In this document: positions 7,183-14,717 of the stretch, piece after piece
Position numbering within the stretch: position 1 is the stretch's first letter
How the letters are laid out: the number at the start of each line of letters is the position of its first letter
Virus record (IMG/VR): IMGVR_UViG_3300044953_000236
Coordinates: 1 to 23,782 of that record
Length of the DNA stretch: 23,782 bases
Origin: a virus
Reading direction: 5' to 3' (one strand)
The notes under the pieces: generated by a model
The model's input: the letters and a program-made list of their open reading frames with translations, nothing else
Databases searched by the model: none
Told to the model about the DNA's origin: nothing
Translations under genes and position numbers: made by a program

Positions 7183-9546
7183 TTATGCTTTTGCGATCAA
7201 CTCTTCGAAGTTTGCACCAGTCTTAGTAGCATAGAAGTTCACCAAAATGAACTCTGCAGCGCGAACAGGCTTCAAATATATATCGACAATAAGCTCGTTC
7301 TCGTCGATCGTATTAGGTGTATTATTACGATCATCGCACACGACTAAGAAGTCATACACACCTTGCGCAGATCTGATCTGTTCAAAGAATGGATTGAGTA
7401 GACCCAATACTCTGTTGCGGGTGAACTCAGTGTTAGGTTCGAACACAAAGTACTTCATCGAAGACTTCACTGACTTCTCGTAGTAAAGGAATCCACGACG
7501 TACGTTAATTCTATCAAACGCACTTGGTTTGGTCTGTAGTGTTTTCTGACCGAAAATCACATTACCTTGACCTGGGAACTGTGCGATTGGGTTCATTCTC
7601 GCTTTGTAAAGATCATCGCGCTGACGTTGGTTTGGTGTGAATGCAATGTCAACAATACCTTTAACACCACCACGATTAAAACCAGCTGGTGCAATCCACG
7701 GACCAGCCATTTCATCTGTAGCTACCATGCGAGCTGCAACGAAACCTGAAGGTGGCATCCACACTTTAGTATTTGTTACATTATCAATAACAGCTACCCA
7801 GTTAGCATATGTAGCTGCATATGATGTATTAATATTGCTGTATAGATTTCTTAGAGCCCAATAGATATCACGGGAGAACAAGAATGACTCGTTCTGTGAT
7901 GTCTTTGTATTAGCGCCTTGTATAAACAAGTGTCTAATTGGATCTGCAATAAAGAACGTATCACCGCGACCACCTTGCTGGAATGTTGTTGCAATTCCTA
8001 AGAACTCTTCAGCAATCGCATTGTAGTATGTTTGAATGTCGGTACCTGTTACATTCTTTGTTCTCTGAATGCTAGTTAATGCTGCATTCCATGTTTGATT
8101 GTTGGATGCGTCGTCATATGAAGCTTCACCGGTAATCTGTGTAAATGCATAGATTGTACCAAGACCACCTTCGAGTAACATATCAACGTCATAAAGTTCA
8201 TCGTCTTTAATGATTGATAAAGATCTGTTAAGCTTGTCAACAAGGTTACCAATAACTTTATCGTTCTGTGGACCAGTCGGCGAATACGAACCAAGAGGTA
8301 ATAACGAGTCAACATAGCCAAGTGAGCTAATTGTTGAATTGATAGTAGCTTGAGGAATGCTATAACCAACAGATGCTGATAATTCGGTATAGTTACTAAT
8401 CATGTTATGATTAATCGTTCTTACCTTCTTAAGTGTCTTAACTGTGCTGTTTGAGTCAAACGATGTACCTTTACCAATGCTATCAAGAGCTTGGTTATTG
8501 ATATATGGGTTAACAATCAACGAAATATTTGCACTTTTATCTGCAATAATGTTTTGCAACGAATATGTTACAGGAGCACCACCATTTGTGGGAGCGAACT
8601 GTCTAAACGGATCTGTAAATGAACCGGTATACAATTCTTGAGGAATTAAAATTAACTTATTCGGATCATCAAGGAATACACTGTTGTTGAGCTTGAATAC
8701 ACCAACGTTAAGTACATCGTCATACTGATTGTCATCACCAATGATATAACCTTTTGATGCTGTTTCCATCGTGTATGACAGTGAGTCGGATGAATTACCA
8801 GCAGCACTTGTAAGACTGAATGTCAATACGCTTGATGGTATGTTAGTGTAATTACTAAGACCACCAACAGCTGTTTGCGAAACTGTCAACGCTGTTTGAA
8901 TCTTATTGAAGCTCGAACCAATGTTATCTGCATCAACGTTATCAACCATGCTGATATAATAACCTTTAAAGCCTTGATCAATTGTTGTCTGGCCTTTGTT
9001 TATAACAATCGCACCTGCTTTGCTGAAGTCAGAAACACTATTAATTGCAGAAATAGGAGCTGCTATAGAACTCCAAGTAAATCCAGTACCATCTATAAGT
9101 GACTGATATTGAGCTTTTGTGAGTGAGAACTGCTTTGGCTTACCTAAGAAATATACACCGGAGAGACCATCGAGATCGTTGGTCATTACATTGGTGTTGG
9201 CATTATAAAACTTAGCTGGAAAAACAAGAGCTGTATAAAAGCTACCAAACCCCGTACCGTTATTAGAACCGTAAGGTAAACGGTTAATGGTTACACGAGC
9301 ACTTCTATTTTGGAAGACTGCTTTTGTGGTGTGGTATAGGTAACGTTCTGCGGCATTTGTCGGTTTACCGTAGACAAGCTCGAAATCGTTCATACTAGAG
9401 ATTTCTGTAACCTCATCTGTTGGTCCCTGCTTTGCAAAGCCGGAAATATAAATGCTTGTACCCTGTGGTGGTGATAGTCTCTCTGATAAATCAAATTCTC
9501 TAATTTCAACACCTGGAGATTGGATAGTTCTTCTTATTGTTGCCAT
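7183..9546 (-). CDS. gp18: Contractile tail sheath protein (T4 gp18-like)
   Basis: 787 aa, somewhat longer than T4 gp18 (659). The N-terminus has the sheath hallmark SPGVEIREFDLSERL, followed by GTSIYISGFAKQGPTDEV and a segment (FELVYGKPTNAAERYLYHTT) typical of the sheath start. The middle (about 100-480) is a variable, surface-exposed beta-rich region that accounts for the extra length. The C-terminal part is the conserved core: GFVAARMVATDEMAGPWIAPAG, INVRRGFLYYEKSVKSS, LLNPFFEQIRSAQGVYDF, and the closing strand region DIYLKPVRAAEFILVNF. Six-fold rings of this protein surround the tube and shorten on contraction, driving the tube through the host envelope. ATG at 9546 is preceded by AATAAATA and no Shine-Dalgarno; a strong terminator follows. 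Confidence 0.92.
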   Translation of the reverse strand: MATIRRTIQSPGVEIREFDLSERLSPPQGTSIYISGFAKQGPTDEVTEISSMNDFELVYGKPTNAAERYLYHTTKAVFQNRSARVTINRLPYGSNNGTGFGSFYTALVFPAKFYNANTNVMTNDLDGLSGVYFLGKPKQFSLTKAQYQSLIDGTGFTWSSIAAPISAINSVSDFSKAGAIVINKGQTTIDQGFKGYYISMVDNVDADNIGSSFNKIQTALTVSQTAVGGLSNYTNIPSSVLTFSLTSAAGNSSDSLSYTMETASKGYIIGDDNQYDDVLNVGVFKLNNSVFLDDPNKLILIPQELYTGSFTDPFRQFAPTNGGAPVTYSLQNIIADKSANISLIVNPYINNQALDSIGKGTSFDSNSTVKTLKKVRTINHNMISNYTELSASVGYSIPQATINSTISSLGYVDSLLPLGSYSPTGPQNDKVIGNLVDKLNRSLSIIKDDELYDVDMLLEGGLGTIYAFTQITGEASYDDASNNQTWNAALTSIQRTKNVTGTDIQTYYNAIAEEFLGIATTFQQGGRGDTFFIADPIRHLFIQGANTKTSQNESFLFSRDIYWALRNLYSNINTSYAATYANWVAVIDNVTNTKVWMPPSGFVAARMVATDEMAGPWIAPAGFNRGGVKGIVDIAFTPNQRQRDDLYKARMNPIAQFPGQGNVIFGQKTLQTKPSAFDRINVRRGFLYYEKSVKSSMKYFVFEPNTEFTRNRVLGLLNPFFEQIRSAQGVYDFLVVCDDRNNTPNTIDENELIVDIYLKPVRAAEFILVNFYATKTGANFEELIAKA

Positions 9547-9551
9547 AACAA

Positions 9552-9559
9552 TATTTATT
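9552..9559 (-). promoter_or_regulatory. AATAAATA late-promoter-like box before the sheath gene
   Basis: AATAAATA on the minus strand in the 56-bp gap between the sheath gene and its upstream neighbour, 5 nt before the ATG at 9546. Confidence 0.4.
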
Positions 9560-9602
9560 ATCTATCAGCTATGTTTTTTTCCTACAAGTTGATTTTAATT
9601 TG

Positions 9603-10169
9603 TCATACGTTAATCAAATTCATTCGCAATTGTGAGAATGCGAAGGAGAAACTGCATTCTAATTCATCACCAACACGGTAGTCATAGTCAAGCTGACTTA
9701 ATGACACTGGAAATGCTTTGGTATATGTGAATTTTGCAACTTTATTGTCGAATTCATCTAGTGCGGTGATTGTAAATTCTGTCTGATAATCTTTGAACCT
9801 GTCTTTATTAGACAGGTTGCGCTGGTCGTATATACCAACCTGCTCATCTTGCAATAAATTCAACCACTGATATATTACCCAGTAGTTATTATACCTGTTA
9901 TCAACAGTAAATTTAACATCAACCGGTGGGAATGCGTTGATTGAGTGAGCTGAATTATGTAATGTGTTACCAGAATATCTTATTTCAACTGTAGGTTTTT
10001 CAATTTTAGGTACTATAACACCATATACAGAAAATTGCATAGAGTTCTGACTAACATGCATATTATCTCTTGTCGTGGACTGCATTTTCCTTAGCGCATT
10101 TGGTAAAGAAAAGGTAAGTAGAAACTTGTCTTTACGTGATTTGTTAAGTACTGTTTGAATATTACTCAT
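9603..10169 (-). CDS. Tube-fold virion protein encoded between terminase and sheath
   Basis: I chose ATG at 10169 (188 aa, MSNIQTVLNKSRKDKF); a TTG eight codons upstream would lengthen it to 196 aa and the terminase overlap to 32 nt. With the ATG the overlap is 8 nt, which suggests translational coupling. The protein has the gp19-type layout: RKDKFLLTFSLP as first strand, KIEKPTVEIRYSGNTLH as the strand-turn-strand, a strand-helix with aromatic residues (NYWVIYQWLNLLQDEQ), and a closing TKAFPVSLSQLDYDY...LECSFSFAFSQL that strongly recalls the FP-x-S-ending strands of tube proteins. T4 itself has nothing between 17 and 18. It may be a second tube subunit, a tube terminator or a baseplate tube ring. 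Family fairly sure, exact role open. Confidence 0.6.
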   Translation of the reverse strand: MSNIQTVLNKSRKDKFLLTFSLPNALRKMQSTTRDNMHVSQNSMQFSVYGVIVPKIEKPTVEIRYSGNTLHNSAHSINAFPPVDVKFTVDNRYNNYWVIYQWLNLLQDEQVGIYDQRNLSNKDRFKDYQTEFTITALDEFDNKVAKFTYTKAFPVSLSQLDYDYRVGDELECSFSFAFSQLRMNLINV

Positions 10170-12900
10170 ATATTGACCAACCGTCTTGTTCAAGCATATT
10201 TATATCACTTCCAAGTTGTTCATCCAAACCAAACACACATGGTAATGTAAAAATATCGTTTTTAAACATTTCATCATCACTATAAATCGATTTAGGATTT
10301 ACCACCAGACCCATACCAAAGTCAGATACTACTAATCTTTTAGGTTTACCATTATCATCTGTCTCAGCGATTTCAAAATACTGTTGGACAATATCATCAT
10401 ACAATGCCATAAGAGCCCAAACAGTGGACATTACTTTATCATCATGGCAACTATCTTTTGCTGCCCATGTACCGTTTGGATATCTAGTAAAGTCTCTAAA
10501 TTCTCTTATTGTGTCAACGTCATTAAACCTAACACATTTAAGTTCAGATACCCAATATCTCATATTAGTAACTGCTTTATTTTTTGTATTTGAGTGGCAA
10601 ATTACTCCATTTTGTTGCTTACGATTTGCTAACTGACCACCCCAATTTACAAGTTTTTCATAAACAAATCTATTCCTCAAATTATCTGCAACCTGCGCAC
10701 CAACACCATTTCTCTCAACAAGTGCTAGTGGTTTACCCCACTGGGTTAAAATTTCATTAACTTTGGTTGTGAAATCATAAGGAGATATCTTATTAGATGA
10801 ATATATAGCTACTTGCTCTATATTAGATAAATCTGTGAGATCGTAGATGTTAATTATAGAATAATCTTTTCCTATACCTTCAGCTGTATCAACACCTGCT
10901 GCATAAATTCTACCATCTTTAGGTTCATCAAATATTCTATATGCACCATCTTCGTATATACCTATAGGTTGTTTTACACTCTTCATTAACTTGTCAAAAT
11001 ATTCATGATCGATAGCACCATCACCATGCTGGAGGAACACATTTTCAAACTCCTGAAGCCAAGCTTCATACGAACCTAATATTTCTATTGTCTTTCGTTT
11101 GAACTCTTCAGTACGACCGGGCGGTTCATCCCACTTGATCTCATCATATCCAAACCCATTATCACCACGTATAGCCCCCATCCACAATTTATGAAACAGA
11201 TTACCCACACCATTTGGTGTAGATGCAATTAGGATTTTAGATTTTTCAGCAGACGAGATAGTGGGATATACTGATCTCCAAAATTCGGTGGCCAAATTCT
11301 CGTCCAAGAACGCAAGTTCGTCAATGAATAAACAATTGTGATTCAATACATTACCTGCAACATAATACTCACCATCACAATCTACTAGATCATATACAAT
11401 ATGTTTACCTTCTAAGGGTGTAACTGTTATGATTTCATCATAGCCATTAATTGATTTAATTTTCATACCTGGTAGTATATCTGACACATATAACCGATTA
11501 TCATTTTCACCCAAAAATGAATGATCATATGTACATTTTATAGTAATATTGCTCGTTAGTTTGATTTCAACGACATCTTTAAGCTGTTTCCGAACGCCTT
11601 TGAATCGCTCAATACCACTCAGCCCAACACTACTCAAATCTCCAACTTTATCATTGAAGTTAATAAAATTGATTTTATCACCAAGATATTTTTTACATGT
11701 CGCAACAAACGCATCATACTTTCTTTTCTTTGACTTGCGCTTAATTTGTAGATTATCAAACACAACAACCACCGAATAACCGCTATTGACTAGGTCTGAA
11801 TATTTTTGAATATCTTTCTTAAGTTGACTCAGATACAGGTGATGTGATTCATTAACTTCCACCACTATCGAGTTATCTATAAAGACGCCATCCACGAAGT
11901 ATGATTTGATTTGTTGTGTCCTACAAAGTTTACCTAGCAGACCATGAGATATGCGTTCGATTGTATCTAAAACCCGATTTTTATTATTACCAATATTGGT
12001 TTGGTAGCTACTAGAATTTATCTTATTATTCTTAATTCGTTTTGCTATATTATCTCTAAACTTATTATTACAGACTGAACTACAAGTTGCAGCATACCCG
12101 AGTGTTGATTTGAATCGATGTATTTCAGACTTACATACAGGGCATAATGGGTATACATCAACACCATATATGATGTTATAAATATTTTGTATAATATCAT
12201 CAGTTTTTATAATACCACGGTATGTGTTTTTAATAAACTCAGTAATCGACGATATGCGTTTATATTTCTGTGTTAGTTTAAATCGTTTCCGGTCTATATC
12301 GTCAATCAACATCCAGTTCCGCAGAAACTCAATTTTTTGATCGTATGTGAAGTTATCGAACTTATACTCTATATTACATCTTTCACTAATGCGATCTTGT
12401 ACCAGTGAATGGGTTGGTGGTAGTAGTGTGTTATTTTTGGATATTAATGGTGTTGTGATATTAGCTTTAAGATATCTCAATCTCATCGTTAAATCGCAAT
12501 TGTAATCATCTAAAAATGATGTATTATTGATTAATACAGATTTAAGTCGTTTATTGGTGATAATATTTTTTATTTTTATTTCAGGGTTTTTGATATAGCT
12601 GAGTATATCCCTATCATCGAACTTTTCCCACGTTAGTGGTGTCCAATACTTTGTTTTATGATACCCGGTGCTAAAATTTTGAAACTTCTTAGGCCAGTTT
12701 GTGGTAGTTACATCAACCACAGTAGTATTGTTTACGATATGATACAGGCGCTGAGTGATGTCTCGTTGTATGAACTTATCTAGATATGATGTTCTTCTGT
12801 TTAGTTCAGATTGTAATTCTTGCGAGTCCTTTATAGCTCGTATAGTGGAATTTAAATTTAAGTTTTTGCTAGACAGCAATTGATCGAGATCTCTATTCAT
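10162..12900 (-). CDS. terL: Terminase large subunit C-half, preceded by homing endonuclease and C-intein
   Basis: 912 aa from ATG 12900. Residues 1-~405: homing endonuclease. ~408-522: C-intein. 523-912: terminase. The terminase part resumes with Cys523 in CLFIDELAFLDE (Walker B, catalytic Asp-Glu). Next come the coupling motif IASTPNG and the RNase H-like nuclease, whose three acidic sites are GVDTAEGIGKDYS, LVERNGVG and CHDDKVMS, matching LDCSEG, IELNSTG and YHDDLVMS of T4 gp17. All nuclease and Walker B residues are present. It lacks the P-loop, which the upstream gene encodes, so it can work only after joining to that half. A perfect TATAAATACTATT stands just before the ATG. Role: the ATP-driven DNA packaging motor and headful nuclease at the portal. 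I infer trans-splicing. Confidence 0.88.
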   Translation of the reverse strand: MNRDLDQLLSSKNLNLNSTIRAIKDSQELQSELNRRTSYLDKFIQRDITQRLYHIVNNTTVVDVTTTNWPKKFQNFSTGYHKTKYWTPLTWEKFDDRDILSYIKNPEIKIKNIITNKRLKSVLINNTSFLDDYNCDLTMRLRYLKANITTPLISKNNTLLPPTHSLVQDRISERCNIEYKFDNFTYDQKIEFLRNWMLIDDIDRKRFKLTQKYKRISSITEFIKNTYRGIIKTDDIIQNIYNIIYGVDVYPLCPVCKSEIHRFKSTLGYAATCSSVCNNKFRDNIAKRIKNNKINSSSYQTNIGNNKNRVLDTIERISHGLLGKLCRTQQIKSYFVDGVFIDNSIVVEVNESHHLYLSQLKKDIQKYSDLVNSGYSVVVVFDNLQIKRKSKKRKYDAFVATCKKYLGDKINFINFNDKVGDLSSVGLSGIERFKGVRKQLKDVVEIKLTSNITIKCTYDHSFLGENDNRLYVSDILPGMKIKSINGYDEIITVTPLEGKHIVYDLVDCDGEYYVAGNVLNHNCLFIDELAFLDENLATEFWRSVYPTISSAEKSKILIASTPNGVGNLFHKLWMGAIRGDNGFGYDEIKWDEPPGRTEEFKRKTIEILGSYEAWLQEFENVFLQHGDGAIDHEYFDKLMKSVKQPIGIYEDGAYRIFDEPKDGRIYAAGVDTAEGIGKDYSIINIYDLTDLSNIEQVAIYSSNKISPYDFTTKVNEILTQWGKPLALVERNGVGAQVADNLRNRFVYEKLVNWGGQLANRKQQNGVICHSNTKNKAVTNMRYWVSELKCVRFNDVDTIREFRDFTRYPNGTWAAKDSCHDDKVMSTVWALMALYDDIVQQYFEIAETDDNGKPKRLVVSDFGMGLVVNPKSIYSDDEMFKNDIFTLPCVFGLDEQLGSDINMLEQDGWSIYE
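11335..12900 (-). mobile_element. Endonuclease-C-intein segment of a split TerL intein
   Basis: Residues 1-522 of the downstream terminase gene. The first ~405 residues hold a DNA-binding-like front (DITQRLYHIVNN, KFQNFSTGY), a four-Cys knuckle (CPVC at 253-256 and CSSVC at 273-277), and a Vsr/EDxHD-like nuclease (VDGVFIDNSIVVEVNESHH with Asp, Glu and His; then KKDIQKYSDLVNSGYSVVVV). The C-intein follows: INFINFNDKVG at its start, block B with TxxH in ITIKCTYDHSFL (His460), DILPGMKIKSING, block F HIVYDLVDCDGEYYVAGN, and block G VLNHN, ending in His521-Asn522 with Cys as the +1 residue. All residues needed for the C-terminal cleavage step are present. There is no Met between the nuclease and block B, so a separate C-intein start is unlikely. 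Confidence 0.8.
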
Positions 12901-12910
12901 ATCATAATAG

Positions 12911-12918
12911 TATTTATA
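12911..12918 (-). promoter_or_regulatory. TATAAATA late promoter inside the split terminase
   Basis: Perfect TATAAATACTATT on the minus strand, within the 24-nt gap between the two terminase genes and 10 nt before the ATG at 12900. Initiation at the T4 distance would leave almost no leader, so the box could instead be an AT-rich translation-start element. Confidence 0.5.
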
Positions 12919-12924
12919 TTCTAG

Positions 12925-13023
12925 TTACGATATAGTACGACCACGTGAAAGAAGTTCTATAGGTGTGTTGTATATTTGCTTCGTACTATCTTGAATGCAG
13001 ACAAGTGTATCACCAGTAACGCA
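12925..13023 (-). mobile_element. N-intein (block A) of the split TerL intein
   Basis: The last 32 codons of the upstream terminase gene plus its stop. The piece begins with Cys174 in CVTGDTLVCIQD, a clear intein block A (Cys nucleophile, then G-D-T), continues YNTPIELLSRG, and stops at TAA (12925-12927). Block B is absent here and lies in the next gene. A split straight after block A with so short an N-intein is the atypical class; AceL-TerL has an N-piece of about 25 residues. The extein residues before it are GMSIS. Confidence 0.85.
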
Positions 13024-13542
13024 GCTGATTGACATACCACGAGCTGCACTACCTGTTGTAGTCGAAATGCTGATTTCAGACCCATTAGCTAACTTCATTG
13101 AAGTCTGTGCGTATATCTCAACACCTGGTTTGAGCCATGGTGGTAATTCTTCATATGCTAATCTAATACGCTTAAAAATTTCAGTCGCTGTTGCTTCCTT
13201 GTTTGCTACAATAACAACACGCTTGTCATTTTCAAAACACACATGCCATAAAGCATAAATGGTATACATTGTCGTTTTAGATGCTTGTCTAGGTGATAAC
13301 AAGATAAAAAATCTATTATCACGCATCTTTCGTAGGATTCGACGCTGATATGGTCTTAGAGGTATTTTCATTCTACCCTTATCTGGATGGATGATATAAA
13401 AATAATCAGCAAAGTGTAATATATTTTGAGTGCACTTTTTAATTTCCTTTACCATCGTTGGTGTATATTCAAATACTGCACCTGATGTTGGTAGACTTGG
13501 ATTATTTAAGTAAGTTTGTTTCTTTTTTGGGGACCCTGCCAT
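12925..13542 (-). CDS. terL: Terminase large subunit N-half (ATPase) ending in an N-intein
   Basis: 205 aa from ATG 13542. Residues 1-173 are the N-terminal part of a gp17-type terminase. IPLRPYQRRILRKMRDNRF is the adenine-binding/Q-motif region, LLSPRQASKTT (residues 81-91) the Walker A loop, and VVIVANKEATATEIFKRIRLAYEELP the following strand and helix. SGSEISISTTTG-type residues (LANGSEISISTTTG) and AARGMSIS lead up to the Walker B strand, where the intein cuts in. The P-loop has Ser in place of the usual Gly before Lys89 (SKT, not GKT). Residues 174-205 are the N-intein. Alone the product lacks Walker B and the nuclease. The start is only 17 nt from the divergent plus-strand ATG and no Shine-Dalgarno is seen. 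Confidence 0.9.
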   Translation of the reverse strand: MAGSPKKKQTYLNNPSLPTSGAVFEYTPTMVKEIKKCTQNILHFADYFYIIHPDKGRMKIPLRPYQRRILRKMRDNRFFILLSPRQASKTTMYTIYALWHVCFENDKRVVIVANKEATATEIFKRIRLAYEELPPWLKPGVEIYAQTSMKLANGSEISISTTTGSAARGMSISCVTGDTLVCIQDSTKQIYNTPIELLSRGRTIS

Positions 13543-13559
13543 ATATCTAAATATTATAT
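13543..13559. promoter_or_regulatory. Divergent start region between the two transcription blocks
   Basis: A 17-nt all-AT segment except for one C, between the ATG of the terminase N-half (minus) and the ATG of a small plus-strand gene. It contains TCTAAATA (13546-13553) on the plus strand, a weak version of the late box. The leaders of both genes must be near zero, or the promoters lie inside the opposite gene. Confidence 0.4.
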
Positions 13560-13781
13560 ATGTCTAACCCCCACATAACTAGTAGCCGTGCTGCAAGCTT
13601 GTGCGAGGAATTCTGCGATTATATTCTTTATGACGATGTGCATCGTAGTATTATAGTTAATGTAAATATTGATCGGTTTCCAATATTGAGAAAAGAATTA
13701 AAAAAATACAGATTTTATATCAAGCATATGACAAAATTTGAAGAGACTGAATCTATTACCTGTGTTTTTATTCAAATTTAA
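13560..13781 (+). CDS. Small protein of unknown function
   Basis: 73 aa, starting MSNPHITSSRAASLCEEFCD. I do not recognise it. It has a mixed helix/strand look: an N-terminal helix with two Cys (SLCEEFCDYILYDD), a strand (SIIVNVNI), a basic helix (LRKELKKYRFYIKHMTKFEE) and a closing strand (SITCVFIQI). No membrane segment. The frame fills the gap between the divergent start and the next gene, and nothing better is seen on the other strand. The stop overlaps the AT-rich leader of the next gene. It is probably a real gene: it is short, but its composition resembles its neighbours. Confidence 0.55.
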   Translation: MSNPHITSSRAASLCEEFCDYILYDDVHRSIIVNVNIDRFPILRKELKKYRFYIKHMTKFEETESITCVFIQI

Positions 13782-13788
13782 ATAAATA
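13781..13788 (+). promoter_or_regulatory. AATAAATA late-promoter-like box
   Basis: AATAAATATATTTAT leads directly to the ATG at 13796, with the box ending 7 nt before it. Confidence 0.4.
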
Positions 13789-13795
13789 TATTTAT

Positions 13796-14641
13796 ATGTC
13801 AAAACAATCATTATATAAACTTGGTCACATTTATGGTAATATGCTTAACAACATTTCTGTTGTAGAAGAAAAAACCTTACCCACAAAGGCTGGGCCTGGT
13901 GCTAAAGAATTAAACGACGAAGATGCAGCAAAATTACAAAATGGTGGACCATCTGAAAAAGGTGGGTTTAAGCCTGCTGAAATTGATGCTAATAAAATGT
14001 CTGAAAAGGATAACGTTTATGGTACTAAAAATTTAACCGTAGAAGAAAACCCAGATGAAGACGAAGAAAATTTTGGAAAAATTAATCATGATGCTATAAA
14101 TAATTTCATGAGTAAATCTATTTTTGAAAAATTATACGAAAACGTAATGGCAGGTAACGACGTTGCCGATACTGATGAACTTAGCGCCCTTGGCATTGAA
14201 ACTTCTGATGAAAAAGGTAGTGATGTGGATGTGAGTGGTGGAGAAGAAACAGTAACGATTACCCTTGATAAGCAGCTTGCTCAAAAGCTACACACTGCAC
14301 TCATGGAAGTAATCGATGGCAAAGAAAAGGATGAGACTGAAGATGTGGGTGACGAAGAAGAAACGGGTAGTGTTGGTGAAGAAGATGAAGAAACAATAGG
14401 TCACGCACTTTGTGATGCTAAAGTGCCTTCTGAATTCCACAGCAAAGACAATAAGGTTAGCTCAATGAAGCTTAAGCCCAATGGTAAAGCTGGTGACGGT
14501 AAGTATACCGATGAAGTTGATGATGAAGCTGATGAATTAGGCCACGCTCTTTATAGTACAAAAGCACCTGATGCTGGTAAGAACAACAAGGTGAAGTCTA
14601 CTAAGACAAGCAAGCCTGGTTCTGACGCTTTTGCGGCATAA
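13796..14641 (+). CDS. Acidic prohead-core-like protein with a C-terminal repeat
   Basis: 281 aa, very rich in Asp/Glu and Lys, with few hydrophobic residues and one Cys. The start MSKQSLYKLGHIYGNML is helical. A short conserved-looking helix (KSIFEKLYENVMAGND, ~107-122) is followed by a strand-helix (ETVTITLDKQLAQKLHTALMEV). The tail has two copies of a ~47-residue unit: IGHALCDAKVP...DNKVSSMKLKP (from 201) and LGHALYSTKAP...NNKVKSTKTSKP (from 248). Such charged, low-complexity proteins with an FEKLYE-type helix occur as internal prohead core or scaffold proteins in T4-like phages. That is my best guess, not a firm family match. A strong terminator follows 24 nt after the stop. Confidence 0.6.
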   Translation: MSKQSLYKLGHIYGNMLNNISVVEEKTLPTKAGPGAKELNDEDAAKLQNGGPSEKGGFKPAEIDANKMSEKDNVYGTKNLTVEENPDEDEENFGKINHDAINNFMSKSIFEKLYENVMAGNDVADTDELSALGIETSDEKGSDVDVSGGEETVTITLDKQLAQKLHTALMEVIDGKEKDETEDVGDEEETGSVGEEDEETIGHALCDAKVPSEFHSKDNKVSSMKLKPNGKAGDGKYTDEVDDEADELGHALYSTKAPDAGKNNKVKSTKTSKPGSDAFAA

Positions 14642-14665
14642 CAAAAATAGATCAAATAACACATG

Positions 14666-14693
14666 AAAAACCTGAGCATATGCTCAGGTTTTT
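14666..14693. terminator. Rho-independent terminator after the acidic protein gene
   Basis: A perfect 28-nt palindrome: AAAAACCTGAGCA (14666-14678), TA, TGCTCAGGTTTTT (14681-14693), followed on the plus strand by CTTTTTT. It separates the acidic protein gene from the neck-protein operon. The A-run on the other side means it could also act on the minus strand. Confidence 0.85.
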
Positions 14694-14717
14694 CTTTTTT
14701 GTGTATTAAATAATATA

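Noticed and set aside
6326-12927. Recoding of TAA as a sense codon, suggested by two in-frame TAAs in endonuclease-related genes
   Set aside because: Intact genes here, including the tape-measure, sheath, terminase C-half and plus-strand genes, end at TAA where homology or overlap expects the end, so TAA is a normal stop.
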